Source: Acidimicrobiia bacterium
GTDB lineage: Bacteria > Actinomycetota > Acidimicrobiia > IMCC26256 > JAOSJM01
Direction of reading: 5' to 3'
DNA: 64,000 nucleotides
NCBI GenBank assembly: GCA_027494165.1
Contig: JAOSJM010000005.1
Coordinates: 868,001-932,000 of the forward strand
A program made the translations under genes and the position numbers. A model generated the notes under the pieces. The model did no database searches. It saw only the letters and a program-made list of their open reading frames with translations, and had not been told where the DNA came from. Positions 1 to 11,749 of the stretch are shown here, one piece after another. The number at the start of each line of letters is the position of its first letter. The stretch's first letter is position 1.

Positions 1-72
<72 letters not shown>

Positions 73-726
73 CGTCGCCGGCACGATGAGGTCGACGGGA
101 TGGTTGCGCTGGTCGGTGAAGAGGTTGAGTTGCGCTTGCGAGTGATGAAGCTCGTGGAACCGCCAGAAGAGCGGGACCCGGTGCTTGACCAGGTGGAGGA
201 ACCAGCCCGTGAGATCCCCGAGGAGCACGGCGGCGACGACGAGCAGCGGGCGGGGCAGCCCCTGGAACGCGCCGCGGACGCCACCCAGGTGATCGCTGAC
301 CACCGAGTACAGCGGTACGAAGTAGGCGAAGGTCAGCGCGGTCCACGCCACGTACCAGAGCAGGAACCACACGAGGTCCTGGAGGAGAGCCGGCGAGAGG
401 AGCCTCTGGGACCGGTCCGCCGGGAAGGCCGTCTCCAGCAGGAGGATGCCTGCGAGCGCGACGAACGTCATGGGGCTCGTCGCGACGTCGAGCGCGAGGT
501 CCAGACGATCCCGCCAGACGTCAGAGGGTGCCACCACCGTCCAGCCCCGGACCACGAGCCCGACGAGGATCGCCAGGAGAGCCCACGCTCCCCACGGACG
601 ACGCGCCACGACGTCCGACCCGCGGAGCGCCGGGCCGGGCCCACGGTCGGTCCGCGCCGCGACGACGCCGGCCGACGGGACTGCCGCGCCCAACGGGAGC
701 AGCGGTTCAGCGTGGGGATCGGTCAT
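73..726 (-). CDS. Fatty acid hydroxylase / sterol desaturase family membrane protein (3' truncated)
   Basis: Reading the minus strand from ATG at 726 gives about 218 residues with no stop before the poly-G run. Hydrophobic segments lie near residues 38-55, 70-85 and 95-150. They are followed by the di-iron histidine boxes of the fatty acid hydroxylase superfamily: HLVKH, then FHELHHSQAQLN, then a DQRNHPVD stretch. Family members are integral membrane oxygenases that hydroxylate or desaturate lipid chains. The C-terminal part with the remaining histidine box is lost. The upstream YfhO gene ends in an ATGA whose ATG (760) would also begin this protein if there is one indel near 730, so translational coupling is likely. 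The substrate cannot be told from the sequence. Confidence 0.75.
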
Positions 727-756
727 GACGGTCGGACCCCGAGGCCGAGAGCATGG

Positions 757-3128
757 TCATGCTAGCGACCGCCGTCCGCGCCACCAGCTCGTCACGAGGG
801 CGACGGCCACGGTGAGAACGGTGACCGTCGAGATCCACAGGCCGGTGACGAAGCCGGGGGGTCGGTAGCGGAGGACGACCTCCGATGCTCCGGCCGGGAT
901 CTCCACCGCCCGGAGCACGTAGTCGGCGCGCAACACCGGAGCCGGCTCGCCGTTGACGCGCGCCGACCATCCCGGCGCCCAGGTGTCGGCCATCAGCAAC
1001 CACCCCGGCTCGTCGGACTCCACGGTGAACCGGGCCGAGTTCAGCTCGAGCGGGGCGACGGTGACCGTGGCGGGCGCGCCGGGGCGCCCCCGCTCCGCCG
1101 GGACGACCGGACGGTCCCCCTCGAGGATCATCCGGTCGCGAAAGGGGAAGTCCGTTTCGGCGAAGCGCTCCAACGCCGCCTCGGGACCGGCGACGACCTC
1201 GACCTCGTGCACGACCCACGCCCGCGAGGGCCCGCCGGTGGCGAGGTCGTCGACGCGGCCGTCGAGCCCCGCGTACCGCTCGCGCAGGGTCGCCTCGGGG
1301 GCCGGCCGGTTCGCGACCCATCCGGGATCGGCGGGGACCTCGTTGACGGCGAGGACCGTCGTGACGCCGAGACGCTCCAGCAGCCCGAAGCGGAGGACCC
1401 CCGCCGGGTAGAACGACCGGTAGGCGCCCCGGGACGGCTCCGCGAGGACCTGCCGGGGGCTGCTCCCCGCGACCACCCGCCAGACCGCCTCGACCCTTCG
1501 GGGCATCATGCTCTCGTAGCCTCCGGCGCTCTCGATCCCGAAGACCATCGGGATGGAGGCGGGAAGGATCCCCGACACCGGCACCACTCGTTGTCGGTCG
1601 CCCGCTTCGGCGATCCGGGTCGCCTCCCTGGACAGCGCGTCCAGCACCGGCGTGGTGGGGGAAGAGCAGTGCCTCGTCCCGGGGCTGGAACGGGGGTTCA
1701 CCCGACGGCCGTACCATACGAGCTGGACGGCGCTGCCCCCGACGACCGCCAGGATCACGACCGCCCCTCCGGCCCGCAACGCCCGTCGCGTCCGGCGCCC
1801 GTCTGCAAGTGTCCCGCTCGGCATCCGGAGCGCGACCGCACCCCACACCCGGAGCCGGCCGATCACCGCGTCGAGGCCCAGGCCCGCGAGCAGCGCCACC
1901 GCGAAGCACCACAGGAACAGCGCGCGCCCCAGGGGGAAGAGCCGGTCGAGTCCGGGCACGAGGTGGTAGGCGACCCACGACGCGGGCGTCCCCAACGTGA
2001 CGAGCGCGACGGCGAGCAGGATCCCTCGCCCGAGGCCGGCGCCGCGGCGCCGCTGGACCGCTCCCACCAGGGCGAGCACTCCGGTCGCGGTACCCGCGAA
2101 GGCCATCTCGTCGTTCATCTGCTCCGCCCCGACCGGTGTGGCCGAGGGCCAGAAGGTCCGGGCGAGGAGCGCCGTCTCCGAGACCGACCAGTGGGACGCA
2201 TAGTCGTCGTAGGGCACTCGTTCTCGAGCCGACTCCCCGAGGGCGGCCGCCGTGGGGAGGAGCGTGACGGCACCGACCCCGAGCCCCGCGGCGGCGACCA
2301 GCACCAGCCGTACCCCTTCCGTGACGAGCGTTCGCCCCCGCTCGGCCGGACGGACGGCGACGACGGTCCCGAAGGCGAGGCAGGCCGCGTATCCGAGCGC
2401 AGCGAGGAACACGAGGAGGACGAGCTGCACGTGCCCGCCGAGGGCGAGCAGGCCGAGGACGGACCCGGCTCCGAGCGCGGCAGGCCAGCTCCGCCCCCTG
2501 AAGGCGCGGAGACGCCGAGGAGCGCGAGGGGAAGGGCGACGGCGACGACCACGACGTGGGCGAGGAGGAGCCACGCGGTCGTGTAGCTGGCCAGCATCCA
2601 CGTGGCCCCGGCGAACAGGCGGCCCGCGAACCCGGCTCCCATCTCCCCGAGGAGGGTGAACATCGCCAGCCCGGCGAGGAACAGATGGACGGCGAGGAAG
2701 ACGTCCGATCCAACCGACGGCGACAGGAGCAGGCCGGTGAGGACGCGGGGCGGGTACAGGACCCCGGCGGCACCGTTGGCATGGAACGGGGCGCCACCGA
2801 ACGTGTACGGGTTCCACAGGGGTACGGTGCCGCCGCGGTAGGCCTGGCGGGAGAGGTGCTCCCAGGGGAAGAACGACTCCGCCTGGTCGGTCTGCGGATA
2901 CCACGTTCCCCCGGTGTAGGGGTTCCCGGGCAGCGTGCTCCACGGCGCGACGTTGGCCTGGTGACGGCCGACATCCGACAGCGTCCGCCCGGCGAGCACC
3001 GGAAGGAAGAAGGCCATCGCGAGGACGGCGAAGACGGTCGACGCGACCAGGTACTCACGTCCACGCGAGGGCCGGCCGCCGGGCCGTCGTGGTCGCGCCG
3101 CGCCCTTTCCGGTGACCGGACGAGGCAC
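757..3128 (-). CDS. YfhO-type multi-spanning membrane protein, copy A (frameshifted)
   Basis: About 790 codons from GTG 3128, which lies 15 bp downstream of the preceding YfhO stop. The N-terminus has a transmembrane segment (EYLVASTVFAVLAMAFFLPV) and then an extracytoplasmic loop with QTDQAESFFPWEHL and LWNPYTFGGAPFHANG, the conserved signature shared by all four YfhO copies here. Many hydrophobic helices follow. The C-terminal outer domain ends in a beta-rich stretch (GWSARVNGEPAPVLRADYVL) and a last helix. YfhO proteins are GT-C-like enzymes; B. subtilis YfhO glycosylates lipoteichoic acid. Reading frames change near 2.5 kb and twice near 1.67-1.70 kb, where the paralogues allow reconstruction, so assembly error is likely. 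Acceptor and sugar are unknown. Confidence 0.8.
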
Positions 3129-3142
3129 CCGTGACGCGCTCC

Positions 3143-5545
3143 TCACCGGATCCCTGGGGACGAGGCCTGGCGTCGCGATCGGCGGAGCCCCTCGACCAGC
3201 GCGACGCTCCCAGTTGCCAGCAGGACGAGCCCGGTCAGCCCCGACCACCACGCTCCCGCCGTGAACCCGGGTGGTCGGTAGCGGAGCTCGACCCGGGACC
3301 GGCCCGCCGGTACCTCGACGGCACGGAGCGCGTAGTCGACCCGCATCACGGGCACCGACTCACCGTCCACGGTGGCCGCCCAGCCCTCGCCGAAGGTGTC
3401 GGCCATCACGAGCCACCCTTCGCCCTCCGACTCCACCGTGAAGACAGCGCCGTTCACCGCCGGCGGGTCGGCGACCACGGTCGCGACACCCTCGCCACGC
3501 GATACCACCGCTCCGGGCTCACCGAGGCCCTGGTCGGCCTCGACGACCATGGCCCGGCGGTGGTCGAGATCGGGGTCGGTGTAGGCCTCCAGGGCCTCGC
3601 GCTCCCCGCCGACCACCCGAGCCCGGTGGACGACCCATGCCCGTGGCTGCTCCCCGCCACGTCGAAGACCGCGCCGTCGGTCCCCGAGTACCGCTCGGTG
3701 AGGTCGAGCGGGGCGTACCGACGCCGGTTCCAAGCCGGGTCCTGGTCGAGATCCGGCGGCAGCAGCAGCGTGGTGACCCCGAGGCGGGGCAGGAGGTCGA
3801 AGCGGGTGCGGTCGGCGTAGAACGACGGGATGAACGCGCCCGTGAGGTCGTTCTCGAGCACGTCTGCTGGCGACTCCCCGGCGACCACCCGCCAGAGGGC
3901 GACCGTCCGACCGGGGACCAGGCTCTCGTACCCGGCCGCGCTCTCGATCGCGAAGACCAGCCTGATGCGAGGCGTACATGGTCGGCGGGGTCCACTGCCC
4001 GTCGTGGGGCGAGCGTCGGACCGGCAGGATCCGCTGGACCTCGCCTACCGATCGAGCTGGCTCTCCGGCCAGGAGCGCGGTGACCGCCGGTACCTCGGGG
4101 TAGAGGTTCTCAGCGACCCGGTCGCGCCACGGCGGGTTGAGCCGGCGCCCGTAGGGGACGACCTGCGCGACGGTCGCCGCCACCACTACGACTGCCACGA
4201 CCGCGACGGCCGCACGGCCGGTCTCGGGTCGACCCCGACCCCTGCCGGAGCCGGTTCGTCGCCCCCTCGAACCGGGCGAGAGGACCGAACGAAGGAGAGC
4301 GGACCCATCGGACCAGCGCGCCAAGACCCAGGCCCCCGAGGAGCGCGACCGCGAAGCACCAGAGGAAGAGGAGCCTCCCGAGGGGCCGGAGGTGGGGGAA
4401 GCCCGGGACGAGCTCGTACGCGAGCCACGTGAGAGGGGTACCGAGCACCACCAGGGCCGTACCGAGGGCGATCGAGCGTCCCAACGCGGCTCCCGGTCGG
4501 CGCTGGACCGCCCCGGCGACGGCGAGCAGCGCCACTCCCGTCCCCGCGAAGGCCATCGACTGGTTCATGCGGTCGCTCGTCGGCGGGAGGTCAGGCGGTA
4601 CGAGCGTCCTCAGGAGGTTGCCGAGCGGGACCCGGAACCCCGAGCGGTACCGGCCGTACGGAAGCGCGGTTCGCGCCATCTCGCCGGCGACGTGGAGTGT
4701 CGGGAGGAGGACGACCGCCCCGATGCCCAGAGCCACCGCGGCCGTCACCACTGGCTGGAGCGCGACGCGGGCCCGGCCGCGGGAGTGAGCTCACCGCCGC
4801 GCGAGGTCCGCAGCGAGGGCGATCGAGTACGTCAGGCAGACCACCCACACGACGACCGTCACCTGGAGGTTCCCACCGAGCACGAGGAGCCCGAGGGGCA
4901 CCCCGCGAGCGCGGCCGAGCGGGAGTGATCGCCGCCGGGCGGCACGGCGTAGGAGCCACAAGCCGCCGGGCAGGGCGACGGCCATCACGGCGGCGTGCTC
5001 GAGTTGCAGCCAGGCCCAGTTGTAGCTGGAGAACATCCACGCCACGCCGGCCAGGAACGCCCCGGCGAAGCAGACGCGGAGCTCCTTCATGAGGGCGAAG
5101 GTCACGACCCCGCTCAGGAACACGTGCAGGGCCATGAACAGATCGTGGGTCGCCGCCGGGCCGGTGGTGAGACCGAGCAGGACCCGGGGTGGATACAGCG
5201 CGCCGCTCTGGCCGTTGGCGAGGAACGGCGTCCCCCCAGACTGTACGGGTTCCACAGCGGGAGGCTCCCGTCGCGGTACGTCCGGGTCTCGAACACCTGC
5301 CAGGGGTAGAAGGAGTCGGCCTGGTCCGACTGCGGGAACACGTCCTCGTCGCCGGCTGTGACGGCCCGCCACGGCCAGACGACGCCCTGCTGGCCGGGCA
5401 CGGCGGAGGAGGTACGGCCCCACAGCACGGGGAGGAAGACCGCCCCGGTCAGCAGCCCGAACAGCAAGACGGCCACAGCCCAGTCCCTACGCGCCGTCGC
5501 CGCGGTGGCGGGGCCCGTCGTCGCCGGGCGGACAGCCGTCTTCAC
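3143..5545 (-). CDS. YfhO-type multi-spanning membrane protein, copy B (multiply frameshifted)
   Basis: About 800 codons from GTG 5545, whose GTGA overlaps the stop of copy C (5542). Same architecture as copy A. The first helix is RRDWAVAVLLFGLLTGAVF, followed by PQSDQADSFYPWQVF, LWNPYSLGG and FLANGQSGALYPPRVLLG, then helices including LVLGTPLTWLAYELVPGFP. A C-terminal outer domain contains VNGAVFTVESEGEGWLVMAD and the family ending VELRYRPPGF before the last helix. At least four frame changes are needed (near 5.23, 4.77, 4.27, 3.97 and 3.65 kb). Tight spacing on both sides puts it in one minus-strand unit with copies C and A. The substrate is unknown; a polyprenyl-phosphate-sugar donor is inferred from family knowledge. 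Confidence 0.75.
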
Positions 5546-8500
5546 AGCCGCGCTCCGGCTCGCCGCCCTCGAACGAACCGGGTGAAGGTGAGCGCCGCGG
5601 CGGCGAGGAGGGCCGCGATCGCCGCGATCGCGAGCGCGACGCCGGACCGGAATCCGGGCGGCTCGTAGCGGAGCTCGACGACATGACGGCCAGGCGGGAC
5701 CCGCACGGCCCGGAACAGCACGTCGCCGGGGACGACGTCGGCGGCTCGACCGTCGATCGTCGCCCTCCAACCGGGGCCCCACGCCTCCCGCACGAGGAGC
5801 CAGGCACCGTCATCGGTGTCGACCTCCACCCGGAGCCCGCTCAGGTCGGTCTCGACGACCTCGGCCCGGCCCGGGTCGCTTCGGCTCGGAGCTCTCACGC
5901 AGTCGGCGGACTCGCCGAGCTCGTCCTCTTCGAGGAGCAGGACCCGCGATGCATCGAAGCCAGGGTCGGTGAAGCGCGCGAGCGCGCCGGCTCGGTCGGG
6001 CACCACCTCGCACCGGTCGAGGAGCTGCAAACGGGGAAGGGCCTCGGTGACGGCGTAGACGGCACCCTCGTCGCTCGAGTAGCGCTCCTCGAGCGCGACC
6101 AGTCCGAGGACTCGGCGCCACTCCCCGGTGGAGAGCACGTCGGCCGGGACGGCGACAAGTCCCACGCCGAGGCGGGGCAGCAGCTCGGCCCGGATGCTCT
6201 CCGGGTAGTACCGGGCGTGGTAGGCCCAGACGAGCGGCTGCTCCAGGACCTCGTCGACCGAGCTCCCCTCGACCACCCGCCAGACGTCGACCGTGCGGCG
6301 AGGGACGAGGCTGTCGTATCCGCCGACGCTGCGGACGCCGAAGATCATCGGCGTCGACGCGTCGAGCATCGGGTACAGAGGCAGGACCGACTGTTCGGAC
6401 TGCTGCCGCAACCACGAGATGAGCTCGGTCTCCGGGTAGAGCATCGCCGTGTCCGCGGGCTGGTGACGCATGACGCGGGACCCCACCTCGTTCATCTGCC
6501 ACACGAGGACGCCCAGGAGGGCCACGATCAGCGCGGCGCGCCCGACGAAGGGCCACCGGCCCGGCCGGTCGCCGGCCAGGAGGGGCCGCCGGAGAACCCA
6601 GTCGAGCCCGAAGGCCGCCAGGATCGACACCCCGAACGCGAACAGGAACAGGACCCGGGCCAGGGGCTTGAAGTTGTCGAAGCCCGGGAGCAGCTCGTAG
6701 GGGAGCCAGAGCAGAGGAGCGCCGAGGGCTACGAGAAGGGCCCCGGTCGCGAGCAGCGTCGCGAAGATCGCGTAGCGGTGACGGGCCCGGACGGCACCCA
6801 GGAGGGCGAGGAACGCCGTCGGCGTCCCGAGGAACAGGAGCTCGTGGTAGACGTCGGGGACGTTCCCGACCGGCTCCCGGCCGGAGACGTCGAGGAGGAA
6901 CGCCCGCCCGTCGAAGGAGCCGACGGTGTCCCGCTCGTCGCCGGTCCAGTCGCCGGCGAGGGGCAGAGGGCCGGGGAGCGCCTTCACGGTCCCCCTCGTC
7001 GTAGCCCGTGGTCAGCCGGTTGCGGAAGAAGACGACGTCCCCGCGGACGACCGCCACCCCGTCCCGCCCGTCGCCGTCCCAGTCGCCGGTGATCGGAAGG
7101 TCCCCGGGTTCCCGAACGCGAAGTCGATGACGTCGTCACCGGCGAGCGAGCCGAGCAGCAGGAAGGTCCGGCCCCGGTGCACACCGACCTCGTCACGGCC
7201 GTCGCCGTCCCAGTCGCCGGCCACGGGGTGTCCCCAGGCTCGCCGAGGGCCACCCGCAGCCCCGAGGGATGGTCGCCGGTCCGGAGGAGGAAGACCCCGT
7301 CGCGGAACACGCCGACGTCGTCGCGACCGTCGCCGTCCCAGTCCCCCGCCACCGGGAGGTCGCCCTCCTCCCCGAACACGAGCTCGCGCCGGGCATCGTC
7401 GGCATCGAGAGAGCTCCGTAGCACGAAGGTGCCGCCACGGAACACGCCGACGTGGTCGCGACCGTCGCCGTCCCAGTCCCCCGCCACCGGGAGGTCGCCC
7501 CTCCCCCGAACACGACTCGCCGCGGCACGACGCTCTCGAGCCGCGGCGGGAGGGGTGGGGGGCGGAAGAAGCTGAGGAGCTGGTCGGGGGTGGAGACGGT
7601 ACTCCCGCAGCTCCGAGTAGCCGAGCGAGGCGCGGCCAGAGGACCTCGCGAGCAGCAGCGTCGGCAGGAGTTGCGCCGCCACCAGCCCGACGAGGACGGC
7701 AGCGGGAAGGAGCAGGCGCCCGAGGTCGCCGAGGAGAGTCCGTCGATCGGCCACGACAGAACGCTCGCGGAGGGACCTCGCCCAGGCCGGCACCACGAGG
7801 ACCAGCCCGTAGCCGAACACGGCGACGGCAGCGAGCTCGAAGAACAGGAGGTTCCCGCCGAGGAACATCAGGGCCAAGGCGGCGCCGACCCCGACGCTGG
7901 CCCACCACGAGCGTCGCCGGATGGCCACGTCGAGCAGGAGCAGCGCGACCGGAAGCCACGCCTCGATCACGATGATGTGCTCGAGGGCCATCCAGGTCAG
8001 GAAGAAGCTGTTGAGCATCCAGGCCAGAGCCCCGAACAGCGCGGCCGGCGACCGGAGCCGGGCTCTCACGAGCAGCCCGTACATGGCCAGGCCGCCGAGG
8101 AGCATGTGCCCGAGCGCCAGCAGGTCGTGTACCCGGCCGGCGGCGCGACGAACGAGAGGGCCGTCCGGAGTGGGTACAGGGTCCCGTTCTGGCCGTTGGC
8201 CAGGAACGGGTGGCCACCGAAGCTGTAGGGGTTCCAGTACGGCAGCTCGCCGTCCCGCAAGGTGTCGTTGAGGAACACCTGCCAGGGGAAGAAGGAGTCG
8301 GCCTGGTCGTAGTGGATCGGGAACGAGGCCGGGACCGGCCGGGCCTTCCAGGGAGCGAAGACGTTCATCTCGGACGCGACGTCTACGAACGTCTCGCGCC
8401 GCGCCAACGGGGCGAAGAGCAGCGCCGCGACGGCCACGATCACCGCGACCGAGGCCACATGGGGCCGGGCGACACGCCATCGCCGCAGCGCCTGCCCGGG

Positions 8501-8608
8501 AACTCCGCGATGCTCACCGGGCCGCGGGACCGCTGCCACGGCGTACCCGTGCTCCTCGGTGGCGGTGGTACCGAGCGGGGGTGTGCCCGAGTCTGGCGCA
8601 GGAGGCAT
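5542..8608 (-). CDS. YfhO-type membrane protein, copy C, with FG-GAP-like repeats in an outer loop (frameshifted)
   Basis: About 1,020 codons from ATG 8608. The protein starts with helix VASVAVIVAVAALLFAPLA, the signature YDQADSFFPWQVF, and YWNPYSFGGHPFLANGQNG. About eight hydrophobic helices follow, and then five tandem units beginning GDLPVAGDWDGDGRDxVGVF (bases about 6.9-7.5 kb). The fold then returns to YfhO: LLWLPYELLPGFDNFKPLA and a C-terminal outer domain with LRVEVDTDDGAWLLVREAWG. Copies A and B lack the insert at this loop and are about 220 residues shorter. The repeats should face outward and may bind calcium or ligand. Frame changes occur near 8.14, 7.52, 7.23, 7.10 and 7.0 kb. The GTGA overlap with copy B indicates co-translation. 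Confidence 0.75.
6895..7515 (-). repeat. Five tandem FG-GAP/VCBS-like repeat units inside YfhO copy C
   Basis: The DNA repeats with a period of about 120-135 bp. Each unit encodes G-D-x-P-V-A-G-D-W-D-G-D-G-R-D followed by VGVF and a short strand. The five cores are GDWDGDGRDHVGVF, GDWDGDGRDDVGVF, GDWDGDGRDEVGVH, GDWDGDGRDGVAVV and the diverged GDWTGDERDTVGSF. DxDGDG is the usual calcium-binding loop of FG-GAP/VCBS blades. The similarity of adjacent units may have added to the assembly frameshifts here. Confidence 0.8.
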
Positions 8609-8791
8609 CCCGGTTCCACGGGCCTCTGGCCCAGCCGGCGACACAGGGGACTCATGACGGGCTCCCCCTCGAACGGCCGACACCCTACCGCGACCGCGGT
8701 CCGACGCCTCCGACCCCGGGCGACGATCGACGACGGCGCGGTGTTACCGTCGCCGACGACCCCGAACCCACCTGGGGATGACCTCCCTCCC

Positions 8792-10408
8792 GTGCCTGAT
8801 CCCGAGCTGTCACGCCGCACCTTCCTGACCGGAGCGGTCACGACCCTGGCCGGTCTGGCTGCGTGCACCGGCACTCCGTCGAACCGCGATCCGCGGACGC
8901 AGGATCGGCCGACGCCGCGACCCTCGACGGGGGCACGCGTCACGGTCCCCCGCCCGACGCTGCGGCTCGACCACGCCCAGGGCGGGCGGTGGCTGTTCGA
9001 GATGGCCGACGATCGCGGTTACCGGACAGCGCTGACGCGCTACCAGCTCCTCCCGATCTTCCTCGACGGGTGGGAGGATCACCGCGCGCGGGGGACCCTG
9101 GCCCCCCCGAGTGGGAACTGCCCGGCTCGATCGGCCTGGACCGGGCCCGGACGCTCAGCGCCGACGACATGCCCGGCTTCCTCGCCGAGGTCGGCCGCGG
9201 TGCCACCAGCCACCGGGATCACCTCACGCTCCTGAACCGCTTCCTCGCCGTCGAGGTCGGCTTCACCCCCGACACCGAAGGCCACGTCTTCTCCGCCTGG
9301 GAGGTGCTGAACCGTGGCCGCGGGCTGTGCGGGAACCTCAGCGAGGTGTTGCTGTACGCGGCCCGCCTCCTCGGTCTGCCTTACCGGTACGTGGCCCTCG
9401 AAGGGACGAACGAAGGGGGTCGGACCGTGGGAGACGTGACCGCCGAGGTGTTCGTCGACGGGGCCTGGCAGTTCTTCGACCCGCTCCACGACTGGACGGA
9501 GCCCGGCACCAGCGCCGCCGACCTCGAAGCATCGGCGCCCGACGTCGAGCTGTACCGCCTGGAGAGGTGGTCCACCCTTCTCTCCGACTACCTCGGCGGG
9601 AGCCTCCAATATGCGACGGCGCTCAACTCGCTCGCCCGCACGTCCTTCACGATCCCCACCGGGGTCGTCGACGACGAGCTGCTCTACGGTGCTGCAGCGG
9701 ACGGCACGCCGCCACGCTGGCCGGATGCGACTCGGACCCGCGTCCGGCGGCGTTCCGGTTGCCGGACCTGGCGACCGACGGCTCCCGCTGGCTCGACACG
9801 AGCGACGGCGGATCCACGGTGATCGACCCGAGCGGGGTGGCCTATCTCGTGGTGGAGGCGGGGGCGGCAGGGCTGCACGAACGGCCACCACGCCGGACTT
9901 CGCCCTCTCCGACGTCGAAGGCCTGGTCGTCTCGGTCTTCACCCTCGCCAAGTGGCCCCAGGGCCTTCGTGGCGGCCCGCCTGGTCGGACCGGACGGAGG
10001 TGAGCTCGCCGGGGAGGTGGAGCACCTGGGGAGACCGCGAGAACGTGCAACGCCCATGTGGCGAAGGACGGAGCTCCCTCCTCGAGGAGGCCCGGGGCCG
10101 GAGCCTGCAGGCGGGGGCCGGGAAGCGCCTCGAGGTGACGATCGGGCTGGAGCGGCCGGCGGACGAGGGGCCGGCGAGCGTGGTCTACGCGACGCAGGTC
10201 GCGGTGGGGACCGAGCAGTACCCGGTCGGGTTCTTCGGGGGGGCCGCCGCGCCCACGCGCCGGGCGCGGCCGGCGGCGGCCGCCGGGGCCCCCAACGGGG
10301 GGCCCAAGCGGGCCGCCCCGACCCGGGGCGAGAGTGGTCGAGTCCTGGTTCGAGGCCGACCTCCCGCGGTGCCGTGACCCGACGGGCGGTGTCCGCGCCT
10401 GTGCATGA
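8792..10408 (+). CDS. Tat-exported lipoprotein with transglutaminase-like domain (frameshifted)
   Basis: GTG 8792 begins VPDPELSRRTFLTGAVTTLA, a twin-arginine signal, followed by a lipobox-like LAAC near residue 27, so an exported lipid-anchored protein is expected. Residues about 60-250 resemble a transglutaminase-like fold. They contain RGLCGNLSEVLLYAARLLGL, with the putative nucleophilic Cys, and EVFVDGAWQFFDP, with the Asp strand. The usual HAW before EV is replaced (DVTAEVF), so the catalytic His may be absent. A C-terminal beta-rich region includes DFALSDVEGLVVSVFTLAKW. Frame changes occur near 9.11, 9.73, 9.89, 9.97 and 10.04 kb. The stop at 10406 is the most natural reading. It is divergent from YfhO copy C. 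The function is unknown; peptidase or scaffold are both possible. Confidence 0.65.
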
Positions 10409-11650
10409 CCACCGCGTCGACGGCGACGGCGAGGAGCAGGGCGATCGACGGGGTGAAAGGGGGCACCCCCCCTCGGGGGGGGGTGGGGGCGGGGCCCCTC
10501 CACCCACAGGACGGGGAGGAAGAGCAGCCAGCGGTCCCGATGCCGAGCGACGACGGCGGCAAGTCCCAGCGTGGCACCAAGCAGCGACCCGGCCCACGAC
10601 GGCCCACGCCCTCCGAGAAGCCCGAGCCGAGACCGGGCGTTTCGGCCCTCGACGCCTCGAAGAGGCGGGCCAGCTTTGGTGAGGACCATCTCGGGAGCCG
10701 TTGCGGGACCCTCGAGCCAGTTCCTGACCCCGGAAACGTAGAAGTCCCGGTCCTCGAGGAAGCGGGCACGAGGGTCCGGCACCTCGGCCCGCTCCAGGAC
10801 GACGGCCCGGAGGGTCGGCTCCCACCCACACCTCGCCGCGGTCGACGGCCTCGGCCACCGAAGGGAAGGTCTCGGGTGCATCCCCGGCCCTGAGAGCTGC
10901 CGATCGTCCTCGAGCACGCGCCAGTCGGTCTCGGGGCGGCTCCCGACGTACACGGCCCAGGCCCCACCCGAGCCCAGGCCGTGCCCGCCTTCTCGAAGCG
11001 GGGAGACCCGCCGACATCCGTACCACGTGGTACCCGCCGACGAGGACGAGCAGCGTCGCTCCAGCGCCGCCAGTACCCGACCGGCGCGACGCCCCGCCGG
11101 CCGAGATGGATCACGAGGCCCAGCCCCACCACCCAGGTAGGAACTGGTACGAGGCGTGGACGAGCGACATCAGACCGAGGGCGAGGCCCGCACCCACCGC
11201 TCCCCGGCCGGCACGGTCAGCACTACTCGCCAGCGTGAGAAGGAGCGGCGAACGCCACGGCTTGAGGGCTTGGGCATCAAGCTGCAGCGCCTGCGCGTAG
11301 AGGGGCAGCCAGGTACGCCGTGACGGGCAGACGCCACGAAACCGACCCTCGGCCGGGAAGGCCACGCTGCCGGCCAGGAAGACCAGGACGACCGTGGGGG
11401 TACGAGCACGGCGAGCCTGGACGAGGTCATGGCGCTGGGCCGGTCCCCACGACCCGGAAGACGCGGCCCCGACGAAGGCCGGGTAGAGACCACGACCGCA
11501 ATCGCGTCCTCGACTCTCCCTACGTTAGCGAAGAACTCGTCCGCGCGCCGGCGGACGGCGCTGCCCACTGGTGGTAGAGGTGGGCGTCTGACGGGCTCCA
11601 CGAGATCGCCGTCGGGGACCCGCCACCAGTACAAGAGTCCGGAGCACCCA
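10390..11650 (-). pseudogene. GT39-like membrane glycosyltransferase (heavily frameshifted)
   Basis: No frame is open throughout, but pieces line up in order on the minus strand. Near 11.6 kb there is a SDAHLYHQWA stretch typical of the first outer loop. Then comes LYAQALQLDAQALKPW with a hydrophobic stretch ending GLMSLVHASYQFLPGWWGW. A segment near 10.95 kb reads YVGSRPETDWRVLEDD, and DFYVSGVRNWLEGPATAPEM is followed by LTKLARLF near 10.7 kb. A final helix LLLAVAVDAVV lies near 10.42 kb. This order and the late 'K-L-x-R-L-F' element suggest the GT39/PMT-like family. Both ends are approximate. Density of indels equals that of neighbouring genes, so error rather than decay is favoured. Confidence 0.45.
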
Positions 11651-11749
11651 GGTGGAGAATTGCCGACCGAGACACCGCCGTCGACGTCCGGTGTGTGGGG
11701 ATGCGGGTCCGGTTCGGAGTTCTACCGTCAACCTCCTCGATCTTCATCG

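Noticed and set aside
1207..2586. Long plus-strand open frame opposite YfhO copy A
   Set aside because: Composition is Arg/Pro/Gly-rich with no recognisable domain, and the opposite strand carries conserved YfhO motifs. It is an antisense shadow typical of high-GC DNA.
5683..7092. 469-codon plus-strand open frame
   Set aside because: It is antisense to the YfhO copy C C-terminal domain, which has clear conserved motifs and paralogues; the plus-strand product has none.
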